A stretch of 64,000 bases of DNA from Streptomyces sp. TSRI0107 (GTDB lineage Bacteria; Actinomycetota; Actinomycetes; Streptomycetales; Streptomycetaceae): contig NZ_LIVZ01000009.1 of the NCBI RefSeq assembly GCF_001905845.1, positions 124,001 through 188,000 on the forward strand, given 5' to 3'. Each line of letters begins with the position of its first letter. Position 1 is the stretch's first letter. The notes under the pieces were generated by a model. It was not told the DNA's origin, ran no database searches, and was given only the letters and a program-made list of their open reading frames with translations. This document shows, piece by piece, positions 44,229 to 53,293 of the stretch. A program made the position numbers and the translations under genes.

Positions 44229-44594
44229 TCAGCCGTCCGCGACGAAGTCGAGCACCCGCTCGTGCACCAGGCACTCCGGTGGTCCCTGTCCGGCCCGGCG
44301 CTGCTCGACGCGTCCGCAGCTGCCGACCGGGCACAGGTACAGGCCCTCGACGGGCGGGCCGGGCGCGCCGACCGGTGTGGGGGCGTGGCGGGCGAGCAGC
44401 GGGCCGGTGACGGTGACGTCGAGGGAGCGCAGCACCTCGTCGAAGTCGGCGCCCTCGCGCAGTCGCCGCACCGCCTGTTCCAGGGCCGCGCGCCGGGGGC
44501 CGCTGAGGAGTCGCAGGGTGGCCAACTCCCGGCAGAACTCGGCGCGCAGGTCGTCGTCGGCTGGTTCCACGGGCTCGATCGTAGGACGGGTCAT
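44229..44594 (-). CDS. Small zinc-knuckle-like protein of the CHAT cassette
   Basis: The family is not recognised. The 121-aa protein has a helical N-terminal half (DDLRAEFCRELATLRLLSGPRRAALEQ cut here to its helical nature) and a C-terminal C-x4-C-x14-C-x2-H pattern at Cys88, Cys93, Cys108 and His111, which could bind zinc. The start is ATG at 44594, five bases after the CHAT stop. It is flanked by the CHAT protease and a membrane protein on the same strand, with gaps of five bases on each side, so they form one transcription unit. An adaptor or substrate role is inference. Confidence 0.7.
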   Translation of the reverse strand: MTRPTIEPVEPADDDLRAEFCRELATLRLLSGPRRAALEQAVRRLREGADFDEVLRSLDVTVTGPLLARHAPTPVGAPGPPVEGLYLCPVGSCGRVEQRRAGQGPPECLVHERVLDFVADG

Positions 44595-44599
44595 GCGCC

Positions 44600-47500
44600 T
44601 CACGCCCCGGAATGCACATGTGCGGCCCAGCTGAGCGGCCGGTCCGGGTGGCGGGCGCGCAGCCGCCGCACCGCGTGGTGCAGGGCGAGGGCGGCGGGCG
44701 GGGCGTGACCGGGCCTCCGGTTCGCCGCTGCCAGCGCCCCGTACACCTCCCGGGCCAGCTCCGCCGACGAGTCGTCGTCCACGCGCCACAGGGTGCCGAT
44801 GACCTGTGAGAAGCCGGCGAGTTGGAGGGAGGCGGCCAGATGCAGGGCCTCGTCGGGGAGGCGGGTGCCACCGACGGCGGTCTCGCAGGCCGAGAGGTAG
44901 GCGAACTCCGCGCCGGGCAGGTCGAGCCGGGAGACGTCCAGCACGGACAGCTCGCCGCCGGGGAGCAACAGGCGGCCCTGGGAGGGGTGTTCGGGGTCCT
45001 GTACGCCGTGGCAGGCGAAGTGGGCCCAGGAGTGCGTGGTGAGCGCGGACCGTATCGCGTCGGCGTGGGCGTCGGCTCCCCGGAGCAGGGTGCCGCCGAC
45101 CGCGGTGTGGGCGAGGGCGGCCTCGCGCAGGGCGCCCGGGAGCGGAGCGAGGCCGTCGAGTTCGGGGACGGCGACGATCAGCGGCCGGGGGCCCGCGGCG
45201 GGGGCGCGCCGGGTACGGGCGCGCAGCAGGGCGGCCACGCTCGGGGTGTAGGAGGACACCACCCGGTCCGGGACCTCGCCGGCCGCGTGCAGCGGCAGGA
45301 AGGACAGGGCCCCGGCCGGGCACCACCACAGCCGGGGCGGTGGCTCGCCGGGCGGCGGCGGGCCGGTGATGCCGAGGGCGTCGAGGACGGGGGCGGCGAC
45401 CGTGCGCCACAGCCAGTCGAGCACGTCGGCGACGGCCTGTTCGGCGAAGGCGCGGGCGAGGCCGGAGCGGGCGGCCGCGGCGGTGGCCGTGAGGAGTGTG
45501 CCGACGCGTTCCCGGGCCTCGGTGTCGGAGTACTCCGGCAGCGGGCAGACCTTGAGGTCCCCCGGGTCCGGGCCGTCCAGCAGCAGGGCGTACCCGCCGG
45601 GGTCCGGGCCGCCGGTGATCACGACGACCGGCCCGTGCGCGCCCGCGGCGAGCAGCCGGTCCGCGCGGGGCGGGCGCAGGAAGTCCGCGAAGCCGGGTCG
45701 GGCGCGGATGGCCTCCAGGGTCTCCTGCCACTCGCGGGCGAGCCGGTGGCGGCGGTCGGCGTCCTCCCCGGTCAGGCCGTCGCCGGTGGCGTGGTCGAGG
45801 CCTTGTCGCACCGCTTCCAGCCGGGCGGCCAGCGCGGGTTCCGCGGCGGCCAGTTCGTCGGTCTCGGTGCGCAGTTCCAGCGCCTGGGCGGCGAGCACGC
45901 CGCGGCCGGCCTCCAGCAGTTCGAGGGCGTCGGCGGGCCGGCCGGCGGCCAGGGCGGTCAGTCCGGCGAACGCGCCGGCGCGGGCGACGCGGGCGAGCAT
46001 CTCCTCCTGGTCGGTCCGGTCGACGCCGCGCCAGGCGAGCAGCGGCAGGGTCTCGACGGCGCTGCGGGCCGCGGCGAGGGACCGCTCGGTGTCGCCGGTG
46101 GCGCGGGCCACGGCGGCCAGTTCCAGCGCGGCGGAGGTGCGCACCAGGGCGGACTGGGCCGGATCGGCGGCGAGTTCGGCGTTCACGGCGAGCGCCTCGT
46201 CGCGCACGGCGTCGTGGCTGCCGTCGACGCGGGCGATCTCGGTGAGCGCCCGGGACAGCGCCGCCAGGGCGCCGGCGCGCCGCTGGTCCCCGGGCGGTAT
46301 CAGGCGCACGGCGGCCCGCGCGGCCGTCACGGCCCGGTCCAGGTCGGCCCGGTCGCCGCGGTGCCGGTGGCGCTCCCACAGGGCGTGGGCGTGGTTGGCG
46401 TGCAGGGCGCCGGCGCCCTGCGGCGGGCCGGTGTGCGCGGTGTCCCGCAGGGCGGTCTCGAAGTGGTGTACGGCGATGTCGGCGGCCTCGGGTGGGGCGC
46501 CGGGTCGGCGGGCGCGGGCGAGCAGGACGCCGCCGAGGGCGTTCAGGAGCTGGGCTCGCCAGTGGTGGCCCGGGGAGGTGGTGGCCAGGGCGCGCTCCAC
46601 CAGTTCCTGGGCGTGGTCGAGTCCGGCGGGGTCGTCGGCCTCGCGGGCGTACTCGACGAGCAGGCCGACGAGGACGCCGAGGACGACGGGGTACTCCGCG
46701 CCGAACTCGGGTGTGGACCGGGCCAGTCGCTCGGCCGCGGTGACGGCCTCGCGGAGCGAGGAGAGGTGCCGGACGCGGGTGTACCGCTCGCTCAGCGCCA
46801 TGACGAGACCGGCGGGCAGCTGGGCGGGTACGTCGGCGTCCGGCGGCAGGAGGGCGAATCCCGCACGGCAGCAGTCGACGGCCTCGTCGAGCAGGGCGAG
46901 GTCGGAGGTGTCCCGGTAGCGGGCGATCAGGATCTCCGCCAGCCGGCCGAGGGCGTCGACGCGGCGGGCGGCGGTGCCGGCCAGGTCGACGGCGCGGCGG
47001 GCGGCGGCCTCGGCGGGCCCGAGGTCGCTCGTCGGGGACAGCTCGCGCTGGGCGAGCAGCAGGACGACGAGGCTGTTGAGGACGGCGCTGTCGTCGGCGT
47101 GGGCGGCGCCCGGCGCGGTCAGCCGGCGCACGGTGGCGAGGGCGCGTGTGACGACCTCCGGGTCGCCGTGCGCGCGGTACTCGTGCAGCGCGGCGGCGGT
47201 GTAGGACGTCACGGCCTCGGGGTCGGGGCGGTCGCCGGTCAGTCCCTCGGCCATCAGCTCCAGGGCGCGTCGCCGGTCCGCCGGGTCGCCGCGCAGCTGG
47301 TAGCGGTACTGGTGGTGGCGGCCGAGGTCGGCGGCGTACCGGGCGGGTTCCTCCCGGTACAGCTCGGTGTAGGCCTCGACGGCCTGGTCGAGGATCTCCG
47401 GGTCGCGGCGGCGGGCGAAACGCTGGGCGAGCACACCGGCGTGGATCGGCCGGTCGTTGCCTTGGAAGAGGTGGTGGTGGGGGTTGCCGCGCATGTCGCG

Positions 47501-48316
47501 CATCAGTGCCAGGGCCTCGTCGAGGACGGTGACGTCCTTGTGCTCGTGGGCGGTGGCGTCGAGCAGGATGCCCACGGTCCACGCGGCCTGGACCAGCCAC
47601 TCGAGGCTCGCCGGGTCCAGCGCCGCGAGCACGGCGCGGGCCAGGTCGGGGGCGTCCTCGGCGAGGGAGGGGTCCCCGAGTCGTCCGGCGCGGGCGGACA
47701 GGAGGGTGGCGAGGTGGGCGGCGCGTTCCGGCGCGGTGGCCGGTGTGGCGGCCTGGTGGGCGGCGCGGGCGTGGCGGATCGCGGTGTCCTGGTCGGCGGG
47801 GTCGGCGTCCCGCGCGAAGCGCTCCGCCGCGAGGTGTGCCACGAGGTGGTGGACGTCGCCGTGGGCGGCGGGATGGGGGGCGGGGCCGTTCAGGGCGCGG
47901 ACGGCGCAGATCAGGGCGGCGTCCAGGCACCAGGGGCGCAGCCAGTCCGGGGTCTGCTCGGCACGGGCCCGGGCGGCCAGACCGGCGGCAAGGCTCCCGA
48001 CGGCGAGGGCGGCAGCGGCGTCGACCTCCGCCGCCGGGTCGACGAGGGCGCGCAGGGCCGGGGGGACGGCGACGGGGCGGGCCCGGTACAGCACGGCGGT
48101 GGTGAGGAGGACGACCGCGTGTTCCGGCGCGTCCTCCCCGCCGTCGGCGGCCGCCCTGGCCGCCGCCGTGGACAGCGCCGCCAGGGAGCGGGCCTCGGCG
48201 GGCGGCGGGGGCGGCGGCGGCTCGCCGTCGCGTAACGCGGGCCAGACGCCGCGCAGCGTCTCGCGGTGCCCTTCCAGCAGGGCGCGCAGGCCCAGCGTCC
48301 GCAACCATCGCCCCAT
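44600..48316 (-). CDS. CHAT-domain caspase-like protease with TPR-like repeats
   Basis: The 1238-aa protein has a proline-run near residue 35, about 800 residues of TPR-like helical repeats (units such as GDPEVVTRALATVRRL and DLDRAVTAARAAVRLIPPG), and a C-terminal CHAT domain from about residue 920. The caspase-type dyad is intact: His1103 in HFACHG and Cys1144 in LSACETA. The start is ATG at 48316 with GGGGGAG close upstream. CHAT proteases in bacteria act in regulated proteolysis and in immune or conflict systems. It lies 43 bp downstream of pfkA on the same strand and is followed by two small genes. Overlapping long frames on both strands are compositional shadows. Confidence 0.9.
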   Translation of the reverse strand: MGRWLRTLGLRALLEGHRETLRGVWPALRDGEPPPPPPPAEARSLAALSTAAARAAADGGEDAPEHAVVLLTTAVLYRARPVAVPPALRALVDPAAEVDAAAALAVGSLAAGLAARARAEQTPDWLRPWCLDAALICAVRALNGPAPHPAAHGDVHHLVAHLAAERFARDADPADQDTAIRHARAAHQAATPATAPERAAHLATLLSARAGRLGDPSLAEDAPDLARAVLAALDPASLEWLVQAAWTVGILLDATAHEHKDVTVLDEALALMRDMRGNPHHHLFQGNDRPIHAGVLAQRFARRRDPEILDQAVEAYTELYREEPARYAADLGRHHQYRYQLRGDPADRRRALELMAEGLTGDRPDPEAVTSYTAAALHEYRAHGDPEVVTRALATVRRLTAPGAAHADDSAVLNSLVVLLLAQRELSPTSDLGPAEAAARRAVDLAGTAARRVDALGRLAEILIARYRDTSDLALLDEAVDCCRAGFALLPPDADVPAQLPAGLVMALSERYTRVRHLSSLREAVTAAERLARSTPEFGAEYPVVLGVLVGLLVEYAREADDPAGLDHAQELVERALATTSPGHHWRAQLLNALGGVLLARARRPGAPPEAADIAVHHFETALRDTAHTGPPQGAGALHANHAHALWERHRHRGDRADLDRAVTAARAAVRLIPPGDQRRAGALAALSRALTEIARVDGSHDAVRDEALAVNAELAADPAQSALVRTSAALELAAVARATGDTERSLAAARSAVETLPLLAWRGVDRTDQEEMLARVARAGAFAGLTALAAGRPADALELLEAGRGVLAAQALELRTETDELAAAEPALAARLEAVRQGLDHATGDGLTGEDADRRHRLAREWQETLEAIRARPGFADFLRPPRADRLLAAGAHGPVVVITGGPDPGGYALLLDGPDPGDLKVCPLPEYSDTEARERVGTLLTATAAAARSGLARAFAEQAVADVLDWLWRTVAAPVLDALGITGPPPPGEPPPRLWWCPAGALSFLPLHAAGEVPDRVVSSYTPSVAALLRARTRRAPAAGPRPLIVAVPELDGLAPLPGALREAALAHTAVGGTLLRGADAHADAIRSALTTHSWAHFACHGVQDPEHPSQGRLLLPGGELSVLDVSRLDLPGAEFAYLSACETAVGGTRLPDEALHLAASLQLAGFSQVIGTLWRVDDDSSAELAREVYGALAAANRRPGHAPPAALALHHAVRRLRARHPDRPLSWAAHVHSGA

Positions 48317-48359
48317 GACTCCCCCGCCCCCCGGCTCGCTCAGCTCCCGTGACGCCCCG

Positions 48360-49388
48360 TCAACCGAAGAACACCCCGACCTCGTCGTAGAGTTCCGGGT
48401 TCACCCTTTTGAGTTGCGCGGTCGCCTCGGTGAGGGGCACGCGGACGATGTCCGTGCCGCGCAGGGCGACCATCGTGCCGAAGTCGCCGTCGCGGACGCA
48501 GTCGATGGCGTGCAGGCCGAAGCGGGTGGCGAGCCAGCGGTCGAAGGCGCTGGGGGTGCCGCCGCGCTGGACGTGTCCGAGGACCGTGGTGCGGGCCTCC
48601 TTGCCGGTGCGCCGCTCGATCTCCTTGGCCAGCCACTCGCCGACGCCGGACAGCCGGACGTGCCCGAAGGAGTCCAGCGACCGGTCCTTGAGGACCATGT
48701 CGCCGTCCTTCGGCATCGCGCCCTCGGCGACGACGACGATCGGCGCGTACGACGCCTTGAACCGGGAGGTCACCCAGGCGCACACCTGGTCGACGTCGAA
48801 GCGCTGCTCGGGGATGAGGATGACGTTGGCGCCGCCGGCCAGTCCGGAGTGCAGGGCGATCCAGCCGGTGTGGCGGCCCATCACCTCCACCACCAGGACC
48901 CGCATGTGGGACTCGGCGGTGGTGTGCAGCCGGTCGATGGCCTCGGTGGCGATGCCGACGGCGGTGTCGAAGCCGAAGGTGTAGTCGGTGGCCGACAGGT
49001 CGTTGTCTATCGTCTTGGGCACGCCGACGCAGGGCAGCCCGTACGTGTCGGACAGCCGGGCGGCGACGCCGAGGGTGTCCTCGCCGCCGATCACGATCAG
49101 CGCGTCGACGTCGTGCTTGGCCAGGTTCTCGCGGATCCTGCGGACGCCGTTGTCGTCGTTGAGGGGGTTGGTGCGCGAGGAGCCGAGGATGGTGCCGCCG
49201 CGCGGGAGGATGCCGCGCACGGCGGGGATGTCCAGGCGCGTGACGTCCCCCTCCAGGGGGCCGCGCCAGCCGTCCCGGAAGCCGGTGAAGTCGTAGCCGT
49301 ACTCCTGCACGCCCTTGCGGACGATGCCCCGGATGACGGCGTTGAGCCCGGGGCAGTCGCCGCCTCCGGTCAGTACTCCGACCCGCAT
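48360..49388 (-). CDS. pfkA: 6-phosphofructokinase, PPi-type signature
   Basis: The 342-aa enzyme phosphorylates fructose-6-phosphate. Family motifs are GVLTGGGDCPGLNAVIRG, TNPLN, VEVMGRHTGWIALHSGLAGGAN and LGHVQRGG. The donor site reads GGEDT with Asp104, and PKTIDND with Lys125 at the position equivalent to E. coli 124. In PFK-A proteins Asp plus Lys there goes with pyrophosphate as donor, while ATP enzymes keep Gly at 104. The start is ATG at 49388 (AAGGGAC upstream). It is usually annotated ATP-dependent, so the donor should be tested. Confidence 0.93.
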   Translation of the reverse strand: MRVGVLTGGGDCPGLNAVIRGIVRKGVQEYGYDFTGFRDGWRGPLEGDVTRLDIPAVRGILPRGGTILGSSRTNPLNDDNGVRRIRENLAKHDVDALIVIGGEDTLGVAARLSDTYGLPCVGVPKTIDNDLSATDYTFGFDTAVGIATEAIDRLHTTAESHMRVLVVEVMGRHTGWIALHSGLAGGANVILIPEQRFDVDQVCAWVTSRFKASYAPIVVVAEGAMPKDGDMVLKDRSLDSFGHVRLSGVGEWLAKEIERRTGKEARTTVLGHVQRGGTPSAFDRWLATRFGLHAIDCVRDGDFGTMVALRGTDIVRVPLTEATAQLKRVNPELYDEVGVFFG

Positions 49389-49553
49389 GGAAAGTCCCTT
49401 CGCCGGGTTGCCGTGAGCCGTGCCGTGCCGTGCCGTGCGTGTGACGGTGTGCCGTACGAGCAGGCTAGGGGTGACCCAGGTCACTTCGGCAGGGTCCGGA
49501 GGGGCGGTTCCGGTGCGGTGTCAGCCGGTCGGCCGAATCCCGGCCGGGTGGCG

Positions 49554-50240
49554 CTACTCCTCGTCGAGGCCGCGCTCTATCGCGTACCGCACCAGCTCCA
49601 CCCGGTTGTGCAGCTGGAGCTTGCCGAGGGTGTTCTGGACGTGGTTCTGCACCGTGCGGTGCGAGATGACCAGGCGTTCGGCGATCTGCTTGTAGCTCAG
49701 GCCCTTGGCGACCAGGCGCAGCACCTCGGTCTCCCGGTCGGTGAGCCGGGGCGCCCCCGGCTGGTCGGTGTCGGCGGCGGGCGCGGGCTCGGAGGCCAGC
49801 CGCCGGTACTCGCCGAGGACCAGGCCCGCGAGTCCCGGGGTGAAGACCGGGTCGCCGACGGCCGTACGGCGCACCGCGTCCAGCAGTTCCTCGGTGGACG
49901 CCGACTTCAGCAGGTAGCCGGTCGCGCCGGACTTCACCGCCTCCAGGACGTCGGCGTGCTCACCGCTCGCGGACAGCACCAGGACGCGCAGCGCGGGGTC
50001 GGCGGCGACGACCTCCTTGCAGACCTGGACGCCGGGCTTGAGGGGCAGGTTGAGGTCGAGGACCAGCACGTCGGGCGCGGCGGCCTTGGCGCGGCGCACC
50101 GCCTGTTCGCCGTCGCCCGCGGTGGCGACCACGTCGAAGCCGTGCTCGGTGAGGTCGCGGGCGACGGCGTCGCGCCACATGGGGTGGTCGTCGACCACCA
50201 TGACCTTGATCGTGGTCGTCGTCGTGGTCTGCTCGCTCAT
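49554..50240 (-). CDS. macR: LuxR/NarL-family response regulator MacR
   Basis: The 228-aa protein has a receiver domain (VMVVDDHPMWRDAV, acidic pair Asp17/Asp18, phosphoacceptor Asp62 in VLDLNLP) and a C-terminal LuxR helix-turn-helix (LTDRETEVLRLVAKGLSYKQIAE, RTVQNHVQNTLGKL). The start is ATG at 50240, overlapping the sensor stop as ATGA. The pair fits MacRS, reported in S. coelicolor (SCO2120/SCO2121) to control morphogenic membrane protein genes. The symbol rests on neighbourhood and family from memory. Confidence 0.92.
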   Translation of the reverse strand: MSEQTTTTTTIKVMVVDDHPMWRDAVARDLTEHGFDVVATAGDGEQAVRRAKAAAPDVLVLDLNLPLKPGVQVCKEVVAADPALRVLVLSASGEHADVLEAVKSGATGYLLKSASTEELLDAVRRTAVGDPVFTPGLAGLVLGEYRRLASEPAPAADTDQPGAPRLTDRETEVLRLVAKGLSYKQIAERLVISHRTVQNHVQNTLGKLQLHNRVELVRYAIERGLDEE

Positions 50241-51463
50241 CGCTTCCCCCGTGCCGTCCGTTCGCTCTTCTCGCTCTTCGGGACCTTCAGTTCCACCTCG
50301 GTGCCCTGTCCGGGCGTGGAGAACAGCTCGGCGCTGCCGCCCAGGTCGCGCAGCCGCCCCCGGATGGACAGGGCCACCCCCATCCGCCCCTCGCCCTCGG
50401 CCTGCGCGAGGCGCCCCTCGGGGATGCCGGGTCCGTCGTCCCGTACGGACACGATCACCTCGTCGGGCTCGTCCTCGATGAGGATCCACGCGCGCGCCTG
50501 CGCGCCCGCGTGCCGCTCGACGTTGTCCAGGGCGGCGCCGACGGCCGCGGCCAGTTCCCGGGCGGCGTCCGCCGGCAGGGTGACGGGCGCGCCGGGCTCG
50601 GCGACGCTGACCCGGGCCCCGGCGTACGGCATGAGCAGCCCGCGCAGGTCGACGGGACCGTCGCTGCCGTCCGGCTCCTCCACGGCCCGTACGACCGCGC
50701 CCTGGGCGGCGTCCTCGGAGACCCGGGAGACCGGCACCATCCCGCCGGAGACCAGGGTGCGCAGCGCCACCTCCTGCTCGCCGGCCAGCCGGCCCAGCTC
50801 GGCCGCCTCCCCGCCGAGGGCGGCGCCGCGGCGCTTCACCATGGCCAGCACCTGGAGCACGCTGTCGTGGATGTCCCGGGCGAGCCGCTCCCGCTCCCGG
50901 GTGGCGGCCTCGATCTCCAGGGCGCGGGCGAGGGTGCGCTCGGAGGCGCGGGCGACCTCGACGACGTAGCCGATGGCGATGGAGGCGACCCAGACCAGGA
51001 TCACGTTGTGGACGGTGTCGCGGGCCGGGGCGCCGCGTTCGACCAGGTTGGCGACCGCGACCGCGGTGGAGGCGAGGGCCGCCCAGCGCCAGCCGCCCTT
51101 GATGGCGAAGGCCAGCACGGAACCGGCGGTCCATATGGACGGCAGGGTGGGGCCGCCCCCGAGGATGCGGTCGTGGTCGTCGGCGACGAGGGTGAGCAGG
51201 ATGCCGCCGACGGCGATGGCGAGGTCGACGGCGAGGAACCGCCTGGTGCAGCCGGCCTCGCTCGCGACCTTGGGCAGGGTCGCCAGGGTCCACACGGCGA
51301 GGAGGGCGTAGAAGGCGACGGCGACCCAGGGGCGGGCGAACTCGTCGTACGCGGCGACGAAGAGGCCGATCGCGTACATCATCGTCAGCACCCGGTAGGC
51401 GGCGAGCGCACGCCACAGCGGCTGCTCGACCGACATCCTCATGACTTTCTCGCGCCTGGTCAT
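50237..51463 (-). CDS. macS: MacS-family sensor histidine kinase
   Basis: A NarL/DesK-type sensor of 408 aa from ATG 51463; GTG 51472 would give 411. It has about five membrane segments in the first 170 residues, a HisKA_3 dimerisation helix with DIHDSVLQVLAM (His199 as phosphoacceptor) and a HATPase domain (AALDNVERHAGAQA, VRDDGPGIPEGRL, GMGV-like GRMGVALSIRGRL). The translational overlap with macR marks a two-component pair. The input signal is not evident. Confidence 0.9.
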   Translation of the reverse strand: MTRREKVMRMSVEQPLWRALAAYRVLTMMYAIGLFVAAYDEFARPWVAVAFYALLAVWTLATLPKVASEAGCTRRFLAVDLAIAVGGILLTLVADDHDRILGGGPTLPSIWTAGSVLAFAIKGGWRWAALASTAVAVANLVERGAPARDTVHNVILVWVASIAIGYVVEVARASERTLARALEIEAATRERERLARDIHDSVLQVLAMVKRRGAALGGEAAELGRLAGEQEVALRTLVSGGMVPVSRVSEDAAQGAVVRAVEEPDGSDGPVDLRGLLMPYAGARVSVAEPGAPVTLPADAARELAAAVGAALDNVERHAGAQARAWILIEDEPDEVIVSVRDDGPGIPEGRLAQAEGEGRMGVALSIRGRLRDLGGSAELFSTPGQGTEVELKVPKSEKSERTARGKR

Positions 51464-51556
51464 GTCCCCCACCCCCGCCCTGGACCGACGCGTCCAGGGC
51501 CCGGACCGTTCCCGGTCCGCTCCGGCAATCCGGTGATCCGGTACCGCGCCGCGTGC

Positions 51557-52345
51557 CTAGTCCGCCTGCTCCCGGTGCGTCTTCTCCTTCTCGGCCTGTT
51601 CCTTCTCGGCCTGCGCGAGCGCGGCCTTGGCCGCCTTCGCCGCTTCCTTCTCGGCCTTGGCCGCGTCCGCGATCTGCCGCTTGGCGGCGGTCGCGTACAT
51701 GTCGACGTACTCCTGGCCGGAGAGCTTCATGATCTCGTACATGACCTCGTCGGTCACCGCGCGGAGCACGAACCGGTCGTGCTCCATGCCCTGGTAGCGG
51801 CTGAAGTCCAGGGGCTTGCCGATGCGGATGCCGGGGCGCATCACCTTGGGGACGACCTTGCCGGGCGGCTGGATCTTCTCGGTGTCGATCATGGCGACCG
51901 GGATGACGGGCGCGCCGGTGGCCAGCGCCACGCGCGCGAGGCCGCCGGGCTTGCCCCGGTAGAGGCGGCCGTCCGGCGAACGGGTGCCCTCGGGGTAGAT
52001 CCCGAACAGCTCACCCCGCTCGATCACCTCGATGCCGCTCTTCACGGCGGCCTCGCCCGCGCCGCGCGCGCCGGAGCGGTCCACCGGCAGCTGGCCCACG
52101 CCCTTGAAGAACGCGGCGGTCAGCCTGCCCTTGACGCCCGGGGTGGTGAAGTACTCCGCCTTCGCGATGAAGGTGACCTTGCGGTCGAGCACCGCGGGCA
52201 GGAAGAAGGAGTCCGAGAAGGACAGGTGATTGCTCGCGAGGATCGCGGGGCCCTCGGCGGGAACGTTCTCCAGGCCCTCCACCCAGGGCCTGAAGACGAG
52301 CTTCAGCGAACCCCCGACGGTGACCTTCATCGCGCCGTAAAACAA
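51557..52345 (-). CDS. 1-acyl-sn-glycerol-3-phosphate acyltransferase (PlsC family)
   Basis: The 262-aa protein has the acyltransferase motifs SNHLSFSDSF (H-x4-D) and IYPEGTRSPDGRLY, plus PVIPVAMIDTEKI. A C-terminal tail of about 40 residues is Ala/Glu/Lys-rich and probably helical. The start is TTG at 52345, with AGGAGG seven bases upstream; ATG 52330 is in frame. It acylates lysophosphatidate or a related lipid at the membrane. The mycobacterial counterpart Rv2182c sits in the same neighbourhood. Confidence 0.92.
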   Translation of the reverse strand: MFYGAMKVTVGGSLKLVFRPWVEGLENVPAEGPAILASNHLSFSDSFFLPAVLDRKVTFIAKAEYFTTPGVKGRLTAAFFKGVGQLPVDRSGARGAGEAAVKSGIEVIERGELFGIYPEGTRSPDGRLYRGKPGGLARVALATGAPVIPVAMIDTEKIQPPGKVVPKVMRPGIRIGKPLDFSRYQGMEHDRFVLRAVTDEVMYEIMKLSGQEYVDMYATAAKRQIADAAKAEKEAAKAAKAALAQAEKEQAEKEKTHREQAD

Positions 52346-52507
52346 CCGAGTGCCTCCTGTGTCTGTGGATCAGACCTTAACCCGGAGGCCGGGCAAAGCG
52401 ACCGACGGCCCTGGTCGGTGTCAGTGCGGTCGCGTACGGTGAAGCATCACCTGGACTCGTTTCACGCCCCTTGGGATGAAACCCCCGAGATGAACAGGAG
52501 ACCGAAG

Positions 52508-53293
52508 GTGCCGGTCCTCCCTGGAGCCGAGCCGTACCGCCACGAGGGCGGAGAGGTCGGCGTCCTCCTCTGCCACGGCTTCACCGGTTCCCCGCAGTCG
52601 CTGCGCCCCTGGGCGGAGTACCTGGCCGAGCGCGGCCTGACGGTCTCGCTGCCGCTGCTCCCCGGGCACGGCACCCGCTGGGAGGACATGCAGCTCACGA
52701 GCTGGCAGGACTGGTACGCCGAGGTGGACCGCGAGCTGCGCGCCCTGCGCGAGCGCTGCGCACAGGTGTTCGTGTTCGGGCTGTCGATGGGCGGCGCGCT
52801 CGCGCTGCGGCTGGCCGCCAGGCACGGCGACGCGATCAGCGGCGTGGTGGTCGTCAACCCGGCGAACAAGGTGCACGGCCTGTCCGCCTACGCCCTGCCG
52901 GTGGCCCGGCACCTGGTCCGCACCACCCGGGGCATCGCCAGCGACATCGCCAAGCCGGGCAGCGTGGAGGTGGGGTACGACCGGGTGCCGCTGCACGCGG
53001 CGCACTCCCTGCGGATCTTCTTCCGGGTGGTCGACGCCGAGCTGCCCCAGGTCACCCAGCCGCTGCTGCTGCTCCACAGCCCGCAGGACCACGTGGTGCC
53101 GCCCGCGGACTCGGCCCGCATCCTCAGCCGGGTGTCGTCCACGGACGTCACCGAGCTGCTGCTGGAACAGAGCTACCACGTCGCGACGTTGGACCACGAC
53201 GCGGACCGGATCTTCCAGGAAAGCCTGGCGTTCGTCGGCCGGCTCGCACCCAGTGTCGGCGCCGGCAAGGAAGGGACGGCCGCAGGTGGCTGA
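52508..53293 (+). CDS. Alpha/beta hydrolase, carboxylesterase type
   Basis: The 261-aa protein has VLLCHGFTGSPQSLRPWAEYL, the nucleophile elbow GLSMGGALAL, the acid in LHSPQDHVVPP and a His in SYHVATLDHD, giving a complete Ser-Asp-His triad, as in Est30-like carboxylesterases. I chose GTG 52508 because AGGAG sits seven bases upstream; ATG 52490 is in frame but poorly spaced. It overlaps the next gene by eight bases and diverges from the acyltransferase, so a link to lipid turnover is plausible. Confidence 0.9.
   Translation: MPVLPGAEPYRHEGGEVGVLLCHGFTGSPQSLRPWAEYLAERGLTVSLPLLPGHGTRWEDMQLTSWQDWYAEVDRELRALRERCAQVFVFGLSMGGALALRLAARHGDAISGVVVVNPANKVHGLSAYALPVARHLVRTTRGIASDIAKPGSVEVGYDRVPLHAAHSLRIFFRVVDAELPQVTQPLLLLHSPQDHVVPPADSARILSRVSSTDVTELLLEQSYHVATLDHDADRIFQESLAFVGRLAPSVGAGKEGTAAGG

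Noticed and set aside
44229..48308. A 1359-codon open frame on the minus strand and an 1137-codon one on the plus strand over the CHAT gene
   Set aside because: Both are Arg/Gly/Pro- or Gly/Val-rich with no domain, and they shadow the real CHAT frame. Long shadow frames are normal at this GC content.
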